DNA of 64,000 bases from the NCBI RefSeq assembly GCF_002502735.1, contig NZ_DAQC01000001.1:1247212-1311211 (forward strand), in the 5' to 3' direction. The notes below the pieces were generated by a model. It was not told the origin of the DNA. It saw only the letters and a program-made list of their open reading frames with translations, and ran no database searches. Each line of letters opens with the position of its first letter. Position 1 is the stretch's first letter. This DNA is from Methanoregula sp. UBA64 (GTDB taxonomy: Archaea; Halobacteriota; Methanomicrobia; Methanomicrobiales; Methanospirillaceae). Below are positions 41,289 to 50,336 of the stretch, one piece after another. The position numbers and the translations under genes were made by a program.

Positions 41289-42340
41289 AGGGCGTTAAGC
41301 TCCCGGATAAACAATTCGTTCTCCCAGTCTTCTCCGACACTCACACGGATATAATGATCAGCAAGGCCCGTAAAACTTCTGCACGAGCGCACGAGCACGC
41401 CTTTTGTGGCGAGTTTCTCCACGATATCGTCGCTCTTGTGCGGCGCCACGTCCACCATCACAAAGTTTGCATCCGAGGGGAGCACCGGGTATTTCAGTTC
41501 CGTGGCAAACCGCTTCCGCCATGCCGTGACCTGCGCGGTATACCGGGCCACATGCTCCCGGTCGGAAAGGGCCGCTGCCGCTGCTGCTGCCGATACCGCG
41601 TTCACCGTAAACGGCGTTCCTGCCCGGGCATAGTACGGCTGGAGCCAGGCCGGCACGAACGCGTACCCGATCCGTAGGCCGGCAAGCGAGTACACCTTCG
41701 AGAACGTCCGCCCGATGACCAGGTTCTCGTACTTCTTTGTGAGGGGCAGGTAGTCGATCCCCGAGAACTCCACGTACGCGTTATCAAGGAAAAGGATCCC
41801 GTTGATCCCCTCAAGCACCTTTTTCACGTCATCGACACAGGTAGCGTTCCCGGTCGGGTTGTTCGGGGTGCAGAGCACCACGATCTTTGCGTCTTTGCCG
41901 GCCTGTATAAGCGCATCCGTATCGACCGAGAAATCCGCCCGGCGCGGGACGGGGACGACCTTTGCCCCCTGCGCCTGTGCGGCAAGCCCGTAGAAGGAGA
42001 AGGTGGGGGTCGAGATGACAACGGTGTCACCCGGATCCACGAGCGTCCGCATCAGGGTCTCGATCACCCCGTCCATGCCAACGCCGGCCACAAAGGTATA
42101 GTCCCCGTAGTGCGCTTTGAGCGCAGCTACGAGCACGTCCACCCGTTCGTCGGGGTAGCGGTTCGCGGAGAGGACCGCTTCCTGCGCTGCCTTCACCGCT
42201 GCCGGCGACGGTCCCTCGGGGTTCTCGTTGCTGGCAAGGCGTGCGATACGATGGTCGCCCGCACCGTGTGTACGGCCTCCCGCCTTCTTTGCGAAAACAT
42301 ATCCGCCCTGCTTATAGCATGACCTTACCAAGCGCTCCAT
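41285..42340 (-). CDS. hisC: Histidinol-phosphate aminotransferase
   Basis: A 351-residue fold-type I aminotransferase: ASNENPEGPSPAAV (N-terminal substrate loop), TPNNPTGN, FLDNAYVEF and the PLP-lysine block RTFSKVYSLAGLRIGYAF are all visible, as in archaeal HisC. It converts imidazole-acetol phosphate to histidinol phosphate. ATG at 42340 with GGTGATCG upstream, starting 29 bp inside the preceding argD-like gene. hisD is also in this window (52.3 kb), but the his genes are not clustered. Could alternatively serve as another amino acid transaminase. Confidence 0.88.
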   Translation of the reverse strand: MERLVRSCYKQGGYVFAKKAGGRTHGAGDHRIARLASNENPEGPSPAAVKAAQEAVLSANRYPDERVDVLVAALKAHYGDYTFVAGVGMDGVIETLMRTLVDPGDTVVISTPTFSFYGLAAQAQGAKVVPVPRRADFSVDTDALIQAGKDAKIVVLCTPNNPTGNATCVDDVKKVLEGINGILFLDNAYVEFSGIDYLPLTKKYENLVIGRTFSKVYSLAGLRIGYAFVPAWLQPYYARAGTPFTVNAVSAAAAAAALSDREHVARYTAQVTAWRKRFATELKYPVLPSDANFVMVDVAPHKSDDIVEKLATKGVLVRSCRSFTGLADHYIRVSVGEDWENELFIRELNAL

Positions 42341-43463
42341 CGATCACCTTCACCGCCCGGTCGATCTCGGCGTCCGAGATGACAAGGGGCGGGACAAGCC
42401 GGAGGTTCCCGTCTGCGGCGCAGTTCACGATCACGCCGTTTTTAAGGCACTCTGCCTGGACTTCGGGGCACTTCTCCCCGACCGTGATCCCGATCATCAG
42501 CCCGCGGACCCGGGGATGGTATTTTGCAAGCCCGGTTTTGAACCGCTCGCCCTTGCGGGCAACATCCGGGAGGATCTCTTCGATGACGCCCAGTGTTGCA
42601 AGCCCTGCCGCACAGGCAAGGGGCCCGCCGGCAAACGTGCTCCCGTGCTCGCCCTTTTTGAACTCTAAACCGTCGCGGGCAACAATGGCCCCCATGGGAA
42701 AGCCGCTCGCAATGCCCTTAGCAAGGGTCACGATATCGGCCTCTGCTTTCGTGTGCTGGATGGCAAGCCATTTCCCGGTCCGGCCCATGCCGGTCTGGAC
42801 TTCGTCCGCAATCAGGAGCGCCCCGGCCTTATCGCAGATCTCGCGGAGCCCTTCGAGGAATCCCTCGGGAGGAATGATGACTCCTGCCTCGCCCTGGATG
42901 GGCTCTACGATGACCGCTGCGGTATCGTTGTCAACGGCCTTCTTTACCGCATCGAGGTTCCCGTATTCCACGAAGGTCCGGGGAATGCCGAGAGGCTCGA
43001 AGGGTTCGCGGGCGGCAGGCTTGTGGGTCACCGCGAGCGACCCGATCGTCCGGCCGTGGAACCCGTGGGTGAATGCTACGAACTTCTTTTTCCCGGTTCT
43101 GACCCGGGCAAGCTTTAATGCACCGTCGCTTGCCTCGGCTCCCGAGTTTGCGAAGAACGCTTTTTTTGCGCCCGTTACTTCCACGAGCTTCTTTGCCATC
43201 TCGCCCTGGTGGGGGACATAGTAGAGGTTGGAGCAGTGGATGAGCTCGTGCGCCTGCTCGCAGATCGCTTTTACCACCGCCGGGTGGCAGTGGCCGGTGC
43301 TGCAGACCGCGATCCCTGCCACGAGATCGAGATATTCCTTTCCCTCGCCGTCCCAGACGGTCGAACCCTTTCCGCGGACGATTGCCATGCTCCGCGAGAA
43401 TGCAGGCATGTAATACGCATCGTCAAGCGCCTTGTACTGCGCTGTTATACCGGTATTTTTCAT
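42312..43463 (-). CDS. argD: Class III aminotransferase, acetylornithine/succinyldiaminopimelate type
   Basis: A 383-residue PLP enzyme from the ATG at 43463. Key blocks: VAGIAVCSTGHCHP, FFANSGAEASDGALKLAR, FTHGFHGRTIGSLAVTHK, VEPIQGEAGVIIPPEGFL, LLIADEVQTGMGRTGKWLA and the PLP Lys in VTLAKGIASGFPMGAIVA. Matches ArgD, which interconverts N-acetylornithine and its semialdehyde in arginine synthesis; the family also covers LysJ-type steps. The frame is open to 43754 but GTGATATCC before this ATG and the family start support it. First of the coupled chain argD-hisC-AK6-phosphotransferase. Confidence 0.9.
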   Translation of the reverse strand: MKNTGITAQYKALDDAYYMPAFSRSMAIVRGKGSTVWDGEGKEYLDLVAGIAVCSTGHCHPAVVKAICEQAHELIHCSNLYYVPHQGEMAKKLVEVTGAKKAFFANSGAEASDGALKLARVRTGKKKFVAFTHGFHGRTIGSLAVTHKPAAREPFEPLGIPRTFVEYGNLDAVKKAVDNDTAAVIVEPIQGEAGVIIPPEGFLEGLREICDKAGALLIADEVQTGMGRTGKWLAIQHTKAEADIVTLAKGIASGFPMGAIVARDGLEFKKGEHGSTFAGGPLACAAGLATLGVIEEILPDVARKGERFKTGLAKYHPRVRGLMIGITVGEKCPEVQAECLKNGVIVNCAADGNLRLVPPLVISDAEIDRAVKVIDGALGKVML

Positions 43464-43516
43464 GGATATCACGTGATTTTTACTCAGTTTTTCTGGTTGT
43501 TTTTTTTTTAGATCGT

Positions 43517-44434
43517 TTATTCGTACTCGATGGTTGCCGGCGGTTTCGGGGTGACATCGTATACCACCCGGGCAACGCTCGGGATCTCTGCGGTAATTCT
43601 CGACCCGATTCTCACGAGATCCGCAAACGGGATCTCGAGCGGGTCGGCGGTCATCCCGTCTCTCGAATTTACGGCACGGACGGCAACGATCCAGCCGTGG
43701 ATCCGGTTGTCCCCCTTGACCCCGGTGCCAAGCCCGATGAGCGCTGCAAAGCACTGCCAGGGCCGGTACTTCTCCACGAGCTCCGACTCGGCGATCCAGT
43801 TCGCCTCCCTGACTACCGCAACCTTCTCCTTGGTGACCTCGCCGAGGATACGGACGGCAAGGCCCGGGCCGGGGAAGGGCATCCGGTGCTGGATCTCCGG
43901 CGGCAGCCCAAGCGCCCCGGCAACATCCCGCACTTCATCCTTGTACAGGTCCCTGATTGGCTCGATCACTTTCGTAAACGTGGTCTGGCTGGGCATGCCC
44001 CCGACATTGTGGTGGCTTTTGATGCCCCCTTCGCTCTCGATCCGGTCCGGGTAGATGGTGCCCTGCAAAAGACAGGTGGCGCCGGACTTCTTTGCCTCGC
44101 GCTCGAAGACACGGACAAAGCGCTCCCCGATGGCCTTGCGCTTCTTTTCGGGATCGGTGATCCCGGCAAGCGCTGCAATAAACTCGTCGCCGGCATCGAC
44201 CACCTGGAGCCGGATGTTCCCAAAGACCGTCTTTATCCGTTCGGTCTCGCCTTTGCGCATCAGGCCGGTGTCGATATAGATCGGGATGAGGTTGTCCCCG
44301 ATGGCACGGGCGGCAAGCGCGGCACAGACCGAGCTGTCAACGCCTCCCGAGAGGGCCATCACGACCTTCTCGGTTCCCGCCTCCTTTTTTATCTCCTCAA
44401 TCGCCTGGGTGATGAACTTCTCTGTTTTTACCAT
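43517..44434 (-). CDS. guaA: GMP synthase subunit B (PPase/ATP-pyrophosphatase subunit)
   Basis: A 305-residue PP-loop ATPase from the ATG at 44434 with an AGGA site. SGGVDSSVCAALAARAIGD (about residues 29-47) is the PP-loop; LLQGTIYPDRIESEGG and PFPGPGLAVRILGEVT are the GuaA signatures, and the C-terminus is PPATIEYE, the XMP-binding dimerisation tail. Archaea split GMP synthase into glutaminase and synthetase subunits; this is the synthetase, needing a separate glutaminase (GuaAa) not seen here. It lies 13 bp after pyrG, so both nucleotide amination genes are co-expressed. Confidence 0.94.
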   Translation of the reverse strand: MVKTEKFITQAIEEIKKEAGTEKVVMALSGGVDSSVCAALAARAIGDNLIPIYIDTGLMRKGETERIKTVFGNIRLQVVDAGDEFIAALAGITDPEKKRKAIGERFVRVFEREAKKSGATCLLQGTIYPDRIESEGGIKSHHNVGGMPSQTTFTKVIEPIRDLYKDEVRDVAGALGLPPEIQHRMPFPGPGLAVRILGEVTKEKVAVVREANWIAESELVEKYRPWQCFAALIGLGTGVKGDNRIHGWIVAVRAVNSRDGMTADPLEIPFADLVRIGSRITAEIPSVARVVYDVTPKPPATIEYE

Positions 44435-44447
44435 GGTTCCTGCCTTC

Positions 44448-46028
44448 CTACTTTGTCCGCTTGTTTGCCCGGCATGCCTCGACAAAGCCGAGGTACGGCG
44501 GTGACGGCCGGGTGGGCCGGGACTTGAACTCGGGGTGGAACTGCGTTGCAAAGAAGTAGGGGTGGCCGGGGAGCTCGAGGCACTCCATCCGGTTCCGGTT
44601 TGTCGCCGAAAAGACGAGCCCTGCTTTTTCGAGCTTTTCGATATAGTGGGGATTTACCTCGTACCGGTGCCGGTGCCGTTCCACGATCTGCTGCTGGCCG
44701 TAGAGTTTCATGGCAAGGGTGCCGTCCCGGATATCGGAGGTATAGTCCCCGAGGCGCATGGTCCCGCCGAGATTTTTGACCTCTTCCTGCTCGGGAAGCA
44801 GTGCGATCACGTGCGAGCCTTCGCCGAACTCCTCGCTCGTGGCGTCCTCAATCCCGCACTTGTGCCGGGCAAACTCGATCGTTGCGAGCTGGAACCCGAG
44901 GCAGAGGCCCAAAAAGGGGATATTGTTCTCCCGGGCGAATGCTATCGCATCGATCTTCCCCTCGATTCCCCGCTTCCCGAAGCCGCCGGGGATCAGGATG
45001 CCGTCGTAGTCCTTGAGCGAGCCGTGCTCGTACCGCTCGGCATCGAGCCAGACGATCTTCACTTCGGTAGAAAGGGCCCGTCCCGCGTGCTTGAGCGCTT
45101 CCTTGATACTGATGTACACGTCCTCGATGCCGTACTTGCTCACGATCCCGACCGTGACCCGGCTCGTATATTCCCGGGTCACCAGCCGGTACCACGAGGG
45201 ATCGGTCTCCCGCTTTTCAAGGCCGAGGTGGGCGGAGAGGACATCGGCGATCCCCTCCTTTTCCATCTCCATGGGAACCTCGTAGGTGTCCCGGGCGGTG
45301 GCTGCCGAGATGACCGCGCTTAAGGGCAGGTCGCAGAACGCCGAGATCTTGCGCTTGGTGTTTGCCCCGACCACCCGCTCGCTCCGGCAGACAATGATAT
45401 CCGCGTGGAGCCCGAGCTCCCGGAGCGCCTTTACCGAGTGCTGGGTGGGCTTGGTCTTTAAGTCGCCCATCGCATCCTCGGGAACAAGGGTCACGTGAAT
45501 GAGGACATAGTCGCGCCCGTCGAGCTCGCCCCGCATCTGGCGGACGGCTTCCAGGAACGGCATGCTCTCGATATCGCCGACCGTTCCCCCGACCTCGACA
45601 AGGCAGACATCGGCCTTTGTGCCGTCTGGGAACTCTTCCTCTGCCGCATTTTTAATACAGGTCTTGATCTGGTCGGTGATGTGGGGGATGATCTGGACGG
45701 TCTCCCCTAAAAAGTCGCCCCGCCGTTCCTTTTCGATCACGGTCCGGTAGACCTTCCCGGTCGTGATGTTATGGGAAGACGTGAGCTCGATATCGAGGAA
45801 CCGTTCGTAGTTGCCCAGGTCGAGGTCTACCTCGCCCCCGTCTTTTAAGACAAAGACCTCGCCGTGCTGGGCCGGGTTCATGGTCCCGGCATCGATATTG
45901 AGGTACGGGTCGATCTTGACTGCCGTGACCCGGTACCCACGGTTTTTCAGGATCCGTCCCACTGATGCGGCCGTGATCCCTTTCCCAAGGCCGCTCATCA
46001 CACCGCCGGTGACAAAGATATACTTCAC
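44448..46028 (-). CDS. pyrG: CTP synthase
   Basis: A 526-residue enzyme that aminates UTP to CTP. N-terminal amidoligase domain: KYIFVTGGVMSGLGKGITAASVGRILKNRGY, LNIDAGTMNPAQHGEVFVLKDGGEVDLDLGNYERFL and VGGTVGDIES. The glutaminase domain has the nucleophile Cys in FLGLCLGFQLATIEF and ILIPGGFGKRG, and a C-terminal FFATQFHPEFKSRPTRPSPPYLGFVEA with His/Glu of the triad. Length normal (about 530). ATG at 46028 follows GGGGAAGCACGTG. Followed after 13 bp by the GMP synthase subunit. Confidence 0.97.
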   Translation of the reverse strand: MKYIFVTGGVMSGLGKGITAASVGRILKNRGYRVTAVKIDPYLNIDAGTMNPAQHGEVFVLKDGGEVDLDLGNYERFLDIELTSSHNITTGKVYRTVIEKERRGDFLGETVQIIPHITDQIKTCIKNAAEEEFPDGTKADVCLVEVGGTVGDIESMPFLEAVRQMRGELDGRDYVLIHVTLVPEDAMGDLKTKPTQHSVKALRELGLHADIIVCRSERVVGANTKRKISAFCDLPLSAVISAATARDTYEVPMEMEKEGIADVLSAHLGLEKRETDPSWYRLVTREYTSRVTVGIVSKYGIEDVYISIKEALKHAGRALSTEVKIVWLDAERYEHGSLKDYDGILIPGGFGKRGIEGKIDAIAFARENNIPFLGLCLGFQLATIEFARHKCGIEDATSEEFGEGSHVIALLPEQEEVKNLGGTMRLGDYTSDIRDGTLAMKLYGQQQIVERHRHRYEVNPHYIEKLEKAGLVFSATNRNRMECLELPGHPYFFATQFHPEFKSRPTRPSPPYLGFVEACRANKRTK

Positions 46029-46144
46029 GTGCTTCCCCCGCTGCTTTACATTTTCTCCCCATTCCCTATTATTACTATCTTACGACGGGATAGACCGGGG
46101 GCGGGTGAGAAGATTGATGAAAGGCAAGAGCCCATGTACCCGGT

Positions 46145-46849
46145 ATGACGCGAGGAAAGATCTCATTGGTCACCGTCCTGTTCCTGGCATGCCTGCTGGT
46201 AGTGATACCCGCTGCTGCCGCGGAGAACACGACGCACGATGCAGCAACGCAATACTATAACCGGGGCACCCAGCTCCTCACGGGGGGCGATTACGCCGGG
46301 GCCATCCAGCAGTACGACCAGGCGCTCGCCTCGAACACCTCCATGATCAAGATCAGCGATGCGCTCCTCTATACCTACCAGAACATGGCCTATGCCCAGA
46401 TCCGGCTCGGGAACTATACCGATGCAATTGCAACGCTCGATACCGGCATTGCCGAGTACCCGAAGGACAAGCTGCTCTGGAACAACAAGGGGTATGCCCA
46501 GTTCAGCCTCGGGAAGTACGGGGACGCTGTCACTTCATATAACCAGGCGCTTGCGATCGACGGGAACTATACCGGGGCCTTAATCAACAAGGGCGATGCC
46601 CTGGTAAAGATGGGGAATTTCCAGGACGCTGCAGTTGCGTACCAGGCAGCCCTTACCACCAATCCCACGGACAAGGATACCGCAGCAAAACTGGCAGCGG
46701 CACAGAAATCAGCCGCATCCTCAACCCAGACTACCCTGATCGTGCTGGTCGTTGTCCTGGTTATCGTGGCAGCCGGTGTAGCCTACTATGTTACCCGGAA
46801 GGGAGCCACAACGGACAAAAAGAGCGAAGCAAAGAAGAACAAAAAATAA
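46145..46849 (+). CDS. TPR-repeat membrane protein
   Basis: A 234-residue protein: signal peptide (VTVLFLACLLVVIPAAAAE), about four TPR units (YYNRGTQLLTGGDYAGAIQQYDQAL; NMAYAQIRLGNYTDAIATLDTGI; WNNKGYAQFSLGKYGDAVTSYNQAL; INKGDALVKMGNFQDAAVAYQAAL), a Ser/Ala linker, a C-terminal membrane helix (TTLIVLVVVLVIVAAGVAYYV) and a Lys-rich cytoplasmic tail. The TPRs should therefore lie outside the membrane. It is probably a scaffold in the cell envelope; partners unknown. Divergent from pyrG. A T-run (46851-46859) follows the stop. Confidence 0.85.
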   Translation: MTRGKISLVTVLFLACLLVVIPAAAAENTTHDAATQYYNRGTQLLTGGDYAGAIQQYDQALASNTSMIKISDALLYTYQNMAYAQIRLGNYTDAIATLDTGIAEYPKDKLLWNNKGYAQFSLGKYGDAVTSYNQALAIDGNYTGALINKGDALVKMGNFQDAAVAYQAALTTNPTDKDTAAKLAAAQKSAASSTQTTLIVLVVVLVIVAAGVAYYVTRKGATTDKKSEAKKNKK

Positions 46850-46850
46850 C

Positions 46851-46869
46851 TTTTTTTTTAAGAGTTTTT
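46851..46869 (+). terminator. Oligo-T terminator after the TPR membrane-protein gene
   Basis: TTTTTTTTT starts two bases after the stop at 46849, followed by a second T-rich stretch, between convergent genes. Confidence 0.45.
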
Positions 46870-47284
46870 ATTTACAGGCCGTTACGGCAAACGAGGCCGT
46901 GGTCTTCGAAAGCAGGGTCTTTTCGGCATTCCCGATCCTGACTTCGCCTTCGCAGAATGCAACCCTCCTCCCTTTCCTGACCACGCGGCCCTCGGCAACG
47001 ATGACGCCTTCGCGCACGCCTTTGATGAAACTGGTGGACTCTGATATGGTCGCGATCCCTTCGGCAGCTTCGAGCATCGGGTAGAGGGCAAGGGCCATTG
47101 CCTCGTCCGCGAGCGCAACAAGCATCCCGCCCTGGAGCCAGCCAACGCCGTTAAGCATATCCGGGCGGACCGCCATTTTTAAGACCGCACGACCCTCCTC
47201 CGTACTGACGACGTCGATGCCGGTGAGGCCAAAGAAAGGATTGGCGTACTTCCCGTTCTTTTGAATATTGTCAAGGTAGGTCAT
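46868..47284 (-). CDS. PaaI-type hotdog-fold thioesterase
   Basis: A 138-residue hotdog-fold protein from the ATG at 47284. Motifs: NPFFGLTGIDVVSTEEGRAVLKMAVRPDMLNGVGWLQGGMLVALADEAMALAL, with the N-x-x-G/W-x-x-GG-x-x-x-x-x-x-D pattern of PaaI/YbgC-like thioesterases (Asp or Glu near DEAM). The family hydrolyses acyl-CoA or similar thioesters; the substrate is unknown. The longer open frame to 47839 is a shadow. Cytoplasmic. Convergent with the TPR gene. Confidence 0.87.
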   Translation of the reverse strand: MTYLDNIQKNGKYANPFFGLTGIDVVSTEEGRAVLKMAVRPDMLNGVGWLQGGMLVALADEAMALALYPMLEAAEGIATISESTSFIKGVREGVIVAEGRVVRKGRRVAFCEGEVRIGNAEKTLLSKTTASFAVTACK

Positions 47285-47479
47285 GGTACTGCTCTGGCAG
47301 GAATGTCTGGGATGATCGGGCATTAAGGTTGTCCCCGGGATACGTTCGGACGTTGCGACCGTGATGGGGCAGCCCGGGACGTGCCCGGGGGCAGGTGCCC
47401 TGCAGGAATTTGCGAGAGAAACCGGCCTTTCCGCAATACACCCTATCTTCAAATAGCGGTACTTCGTACACAACGATCT

Positions 47480-47710
47480 ATGACCGATGAAGAGATCAAA
47501 AGCATGCTCGCCGACCTGATCTGGCTCAACGCACTGATCGCAACCGAGCTCATCCAGGTAACCGAGAACACCTCCGCCATCCTGCGCAAGTCCCCGCCTC
47601 CCGAGAGCTGCATAAAGGATCACCACGATCTCAGGATGACTGCGCTTGCCATTGCAGAGAAATACCAAAAAGAGACCGCGCTCGCCCGGCACCTCACCAA
47701 ACACCAGTAA
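47480..47710 (+). CDS. Small helical protein of unknown function
   Basis: A 76-residue protein from the ATG at 47480: MTDEEIKSMLADLIWLNALIATELIQVTENTSAILRKSPPPESCIKDHHDLRMTALAIAEKYQKETALARHLTKHQ. It is strongly helical, with two helices joined at KSPPP, and a single Cys. It could pack as a dimer. TTCAAATAG just upstream (about 47449-47457) is TATA-like and places the start near a leaderless ATG. No family recognised. It lies 107 bp before the glycosyltransferase gene, same strand. Confidence 0.55.
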   Translation: MTDEEIKSMLADLIWLNALIATELIQVTENTSAILRKSPPPESCIKDHHDLRMTALAIAEKYQKETALARHLTKHQ

Positions 47711-47817
47711 TATTATTGACGATCTCTCCCCAACAGTACAGGACAGTTTTCCGTTCGGGCCGGGCAAACTTCCAGACTGCCTGCCCCGGGGGGACAAACC
47801 GGCGGCACCTTCCTGCC

Positions 47818-48525
47818 ATGACGACCACCCCACCACCACGGTACAGCCTTGTCATCCCGGCGTATAACGAAGAGAAACGGATAGCCGGGCTCTTTGATGC
47901 CATCACCGCGTTTGACGGGGAGCTCATCGTTGTCTGCGACGGGAACGACCGCACGGCGGATGTTGTCGACGCCATCGCAAAAGAGCGTCCCGATCTTCTG
48001 ATCCGCTGCCTCCGGTTCCCCGGCCGGCTCGGGAAAGGAGGAGGGGTGATTGCCGGGCTTCGTGCCGCACAGGCCCCGCTCGTTGGCTATGCCGATGCCG
48101 ACGGCTCGACCGGTATTTCCGAGATGGTGCGCCTGTTCGGGCACCTTACGGAAGCGGATGCAGCGATCGGGTCGCGGTGGATCCCGGGATCGACTCTTGA
48201 GGTCCGGCAGGGCTGGCTGCGCAGGATAGAGAGCCGTTGTTTTAACCTGATCATCCGGCTGCTCTTCGGGCTCTCCTTTAACGATACCCAGTGCGGGGCG
48301 AAAGTCTTTAAAAAATCCGCAGTCGATGCTGTACTACCTCACCTTACGGCACAGGGCTTTGAGTTCGATGTCGAACTCCTCTGGCGGCTGGCCCGCGCCG
48401 GTAACAGGATCGAGGAGGTCCCCATTGCATGGCAGAACAAGGGCGATTCCCGGGTGAAAAAGTCGGACATGCTCCGGATGCTCGCGGGGCTGCTCCGGGT
48501 CCGGTTCGCCCCGGGCACGCCATGA
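47818..48525 (+). CDS. GT2 glycosyltransferase (dolichol-phosphate glucosyltransferase type)
   Basis: A 235-residue family-2 glycosyltransferase: YSLVIPAYNEEKRIAGLFDAI (N-terminal nucleotide-sugar loop, about residues 9-29), ADADGSTGISEMVRLF (the D-x-D metal site, about 89-104) and RIEEVPIAWQNKGDSRVKKSDMLRMLAGL near the end, the layout of Alg5/DPM1-like enzymes. No membrane segment is obvious. It probably moves glucose or mannose to dolichol phosphate for archaeal N-glycosylation. Its stop overlaps the next gene's ATG by four bases (ATGA), so the two are coupled. Confidence 0.85.
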   Translation: MTTTPPPRYSLVIPAYNEEKRIAGLFDAITAFDGELIVVCDGNDRTADVVDAIAKERPDLLIRCLRFPGRLGKGGGVIAGLRAAQAPLVGYADADGSTGISEMVRLFGHLTEADAAIGSRWIPGSTLEVRQGWLRRIESRCFNLIIRLLFGLSFNDTQCGAKVFKKSAVDAVLPHLTAQGFEFDVELLWRLARAGNRIEEVPIAWQNKGDSRVKKSDMLRMLAGLLRVRFAPGTP

Positions 48526-50336
48526 ACGCGGCGGGCGACGACCGCACAAAAGACGCCTTCCGGCTCTACAACGAGGGGAAACACCAGGAATCGCTCGACT
48601 GCTGCAACCGGCTCATGGAGTCCGCACGGGAACCCTCCCTCGAAGTCCTCGCAGCGACAAACCTCTTCTGCTTAAAAAAATTCGAGGATGCGGAAGTATA
48701 TTTCCGCGACCTTGCCCGGAAGATGCCCGGGTCCTCGCACGTCCACAGTTACCTGGCAAAGGTGCTCGAAGAGCGGGGGGACGAAGGCGCTTATGCCGAG
48801 TATGCGGCGGCAGTCCGGCTCGATCCCGACAACACCGAAGCCCTGCGCAGTTATGCAGCGATCCTCCTTGCACGGGACGACGACCGGGGAGCCCTGCCGG
48901 TGTTACAACGGCTCTGTGCCCTCGGGAACCGGGCAGATGACCGCGACCGCCTTGCCGGCGCCCTTCTTAGTTCGGGATATGCGGCTGAAGCGTGCTCGCT
49001 GTACGAGACGACCGGCGCACCGGCGGTAAGATCGGCAGAATATGCCCGCGCCCTCCGCGCTGCGCACCGTACACGGGAAGCAGCGGACGTCGCGCTCGCA
49101 TTATACGAGGAGCGCCATGACCCGGAGCTGCTCCGGGAGTACCTCGCCGCCCTCGCAGAGGCAGATCCAAACGGGGCGCCGGCGGCGTATGCAGCGTTCT
49201 GCAAGGACTGCACCGCGCCAGGACTCTGGGCTGACTATATCCTCCTCCTCATGTCCCGGGGAGATTTTTTTGCAGCGCTTGCCGGGGCAAAGAGGCTGGT
49301 TGCCCTTGATAACCGGCCCGATCACCGGCTTATCCTTTGCGAGATCTATGCGGCGCTGGGCGATCGGGTAAATGCAGACGCCGCCTACGAAGCGCTCGTG
49401 CAGGAGGGGATCGCAACCCCCTTTCCGGCCGGGACGCTCCGCCTCGTTATCCGGACCTATGCCGGCTACCTGTTCGCCGGGGGAGTGTCCGACCGTACAA
49501 AAGAGCGGTTCCTTGCCACGGTCTCCGGGGATGCAAACGTAGTCTGCCTGATCGAGACCGCCCGTATGTACCATGCCGCCGGGGACGATGCAGAGACCCG
49601 GGCCTGGTATTACCGGGCGTACCGTGCCGACTTCCTCAACGGAGGGATCCCGTACGCGCTTTTCCTTGCCGCATGCGGGGACGACCGGGAGAGCGAGAAA
49701 GTGCTGCTCCACATCCTCGCAAATATCCGGAAGTATGCGGACCTTGCCCGGGTTGCCGGCGCGATCGCGGGAAGCGAAAACCTGCTCTCCCGGATGAAGC
49801 GGCTGGACCGCGAACTGGCACGCCGGCTCGAAGAGCGCCGCGCCCTGCTTGGCACCGCCGAACGGGAGTGCCTTGCCGCAGCGTACCTTGCGCAGGCAGG
49901 GGATGCACGGGAACACGAGGATTTTGCCGCCTGCATGGAGAGCTGCCTGCGGGGGATCGACGCCCTGCCGGCCCGTGCAACCCTCTGCCGCCATGAGGAG
50001 TTCCTCGCCCTTGTGCAGCGCTGCAAGGAGCAGATGCCGGCCGACTGCCCGGCGTTTCGGGAAACGGTTCCCGAACAATCCCGCGAAGCGCCCCGGCAGA
50101 CGGTCGCAGGGCTGGCCGACCGGCTCGCCCTCACGGAGAAAGAGACCGCGATCCTCGCCTTCCTTGCCACCCACCGCAGGGCAAGCGAGGCCGACCTGCG
50201 CCGGCTGACCGGGTCGCGCCGGGTTGCGGCACTGGTCAACAGCCTGATCCGCAAAGGGGCGGCACAGGGAATAATGCTCGTAGAAAAGAAAGGTATGAAT
50301 GCGGAAGGGGAGTCTTATGAGTACTGTGGAGCCTGA
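48522..50336 (+). CDS. TPR-like repeat protein with C-terminal winged helix
   Basis: A 604-residue soluble protein. Residues about 10-450 are TPR-like helical pairs (for example KFEDAEVYFRDLARKMP, EGAYAEYAAAVRLDPDN, GDRVNADAAYEALV). Residues about 530-604 (LALTEKETAILAFLATHRRASEADLRRLTGSRRVAALVNSLIRKGAAQGIMLVEKKGMNAEGESYEYCG) form a winged helix that could bind DNA or the partner. The ATG at 48522 overlaps the glycosyltransferase stop by four bases, and its own 3' end overlaps the BrxD-like gene by 20 bp. I do not know the family; the coupling suggests it works as the regulatory or substrate-binding partner of the ATPase. Confidence 0.7.
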   Translation: MNAAGDDRTKDAFRLYNEGKHQESLDCCNRLMESAREPSLEVLAATNLFCLKKFEDAEVYFRDLARKMPGSSHVHSYLAKVLEERGDEGAYAEYAAAVRLDPDNTEALRSYAAILLARDDDRGALPVLQRLCALGNRADDRDRLAGALLSSGYAAEACSLYETTGAPAVRSAEYARALRAAHRTREAADVALALYEERHDPELLREYLAALAEADPNGAPAAYAAFCKDCTAPGLWADYILLLMSRGDFFAALAGAKRLVALDNRPDHRLILCEIYAALGDRVNADAAYEALVQEGIATPFPAGTLRLVIRTYAGYLFAGGVSDRTKERFLATVSGDANVVCLIETARMYHAAGDDAETRAWYYRAYRADFLNGGIPYALFLAACGDDRESEKVLLHILANIRKYADLARVAGAIAGSENLLSRMKRLDRELARRLEERRALLGTAERECLAAAYLAQAGDAREHEDFAACMESCLRGIDALPARATLCRHEEFLALVQRCKEQMPADCPAFRETVPEQSREAPRQTVAGLADRLALTEKETAILAFLATHRRASEADLRRLTGSRRVAALVNSLIRKGAAQGIMLVEKKGMNAEGESYEYCGA

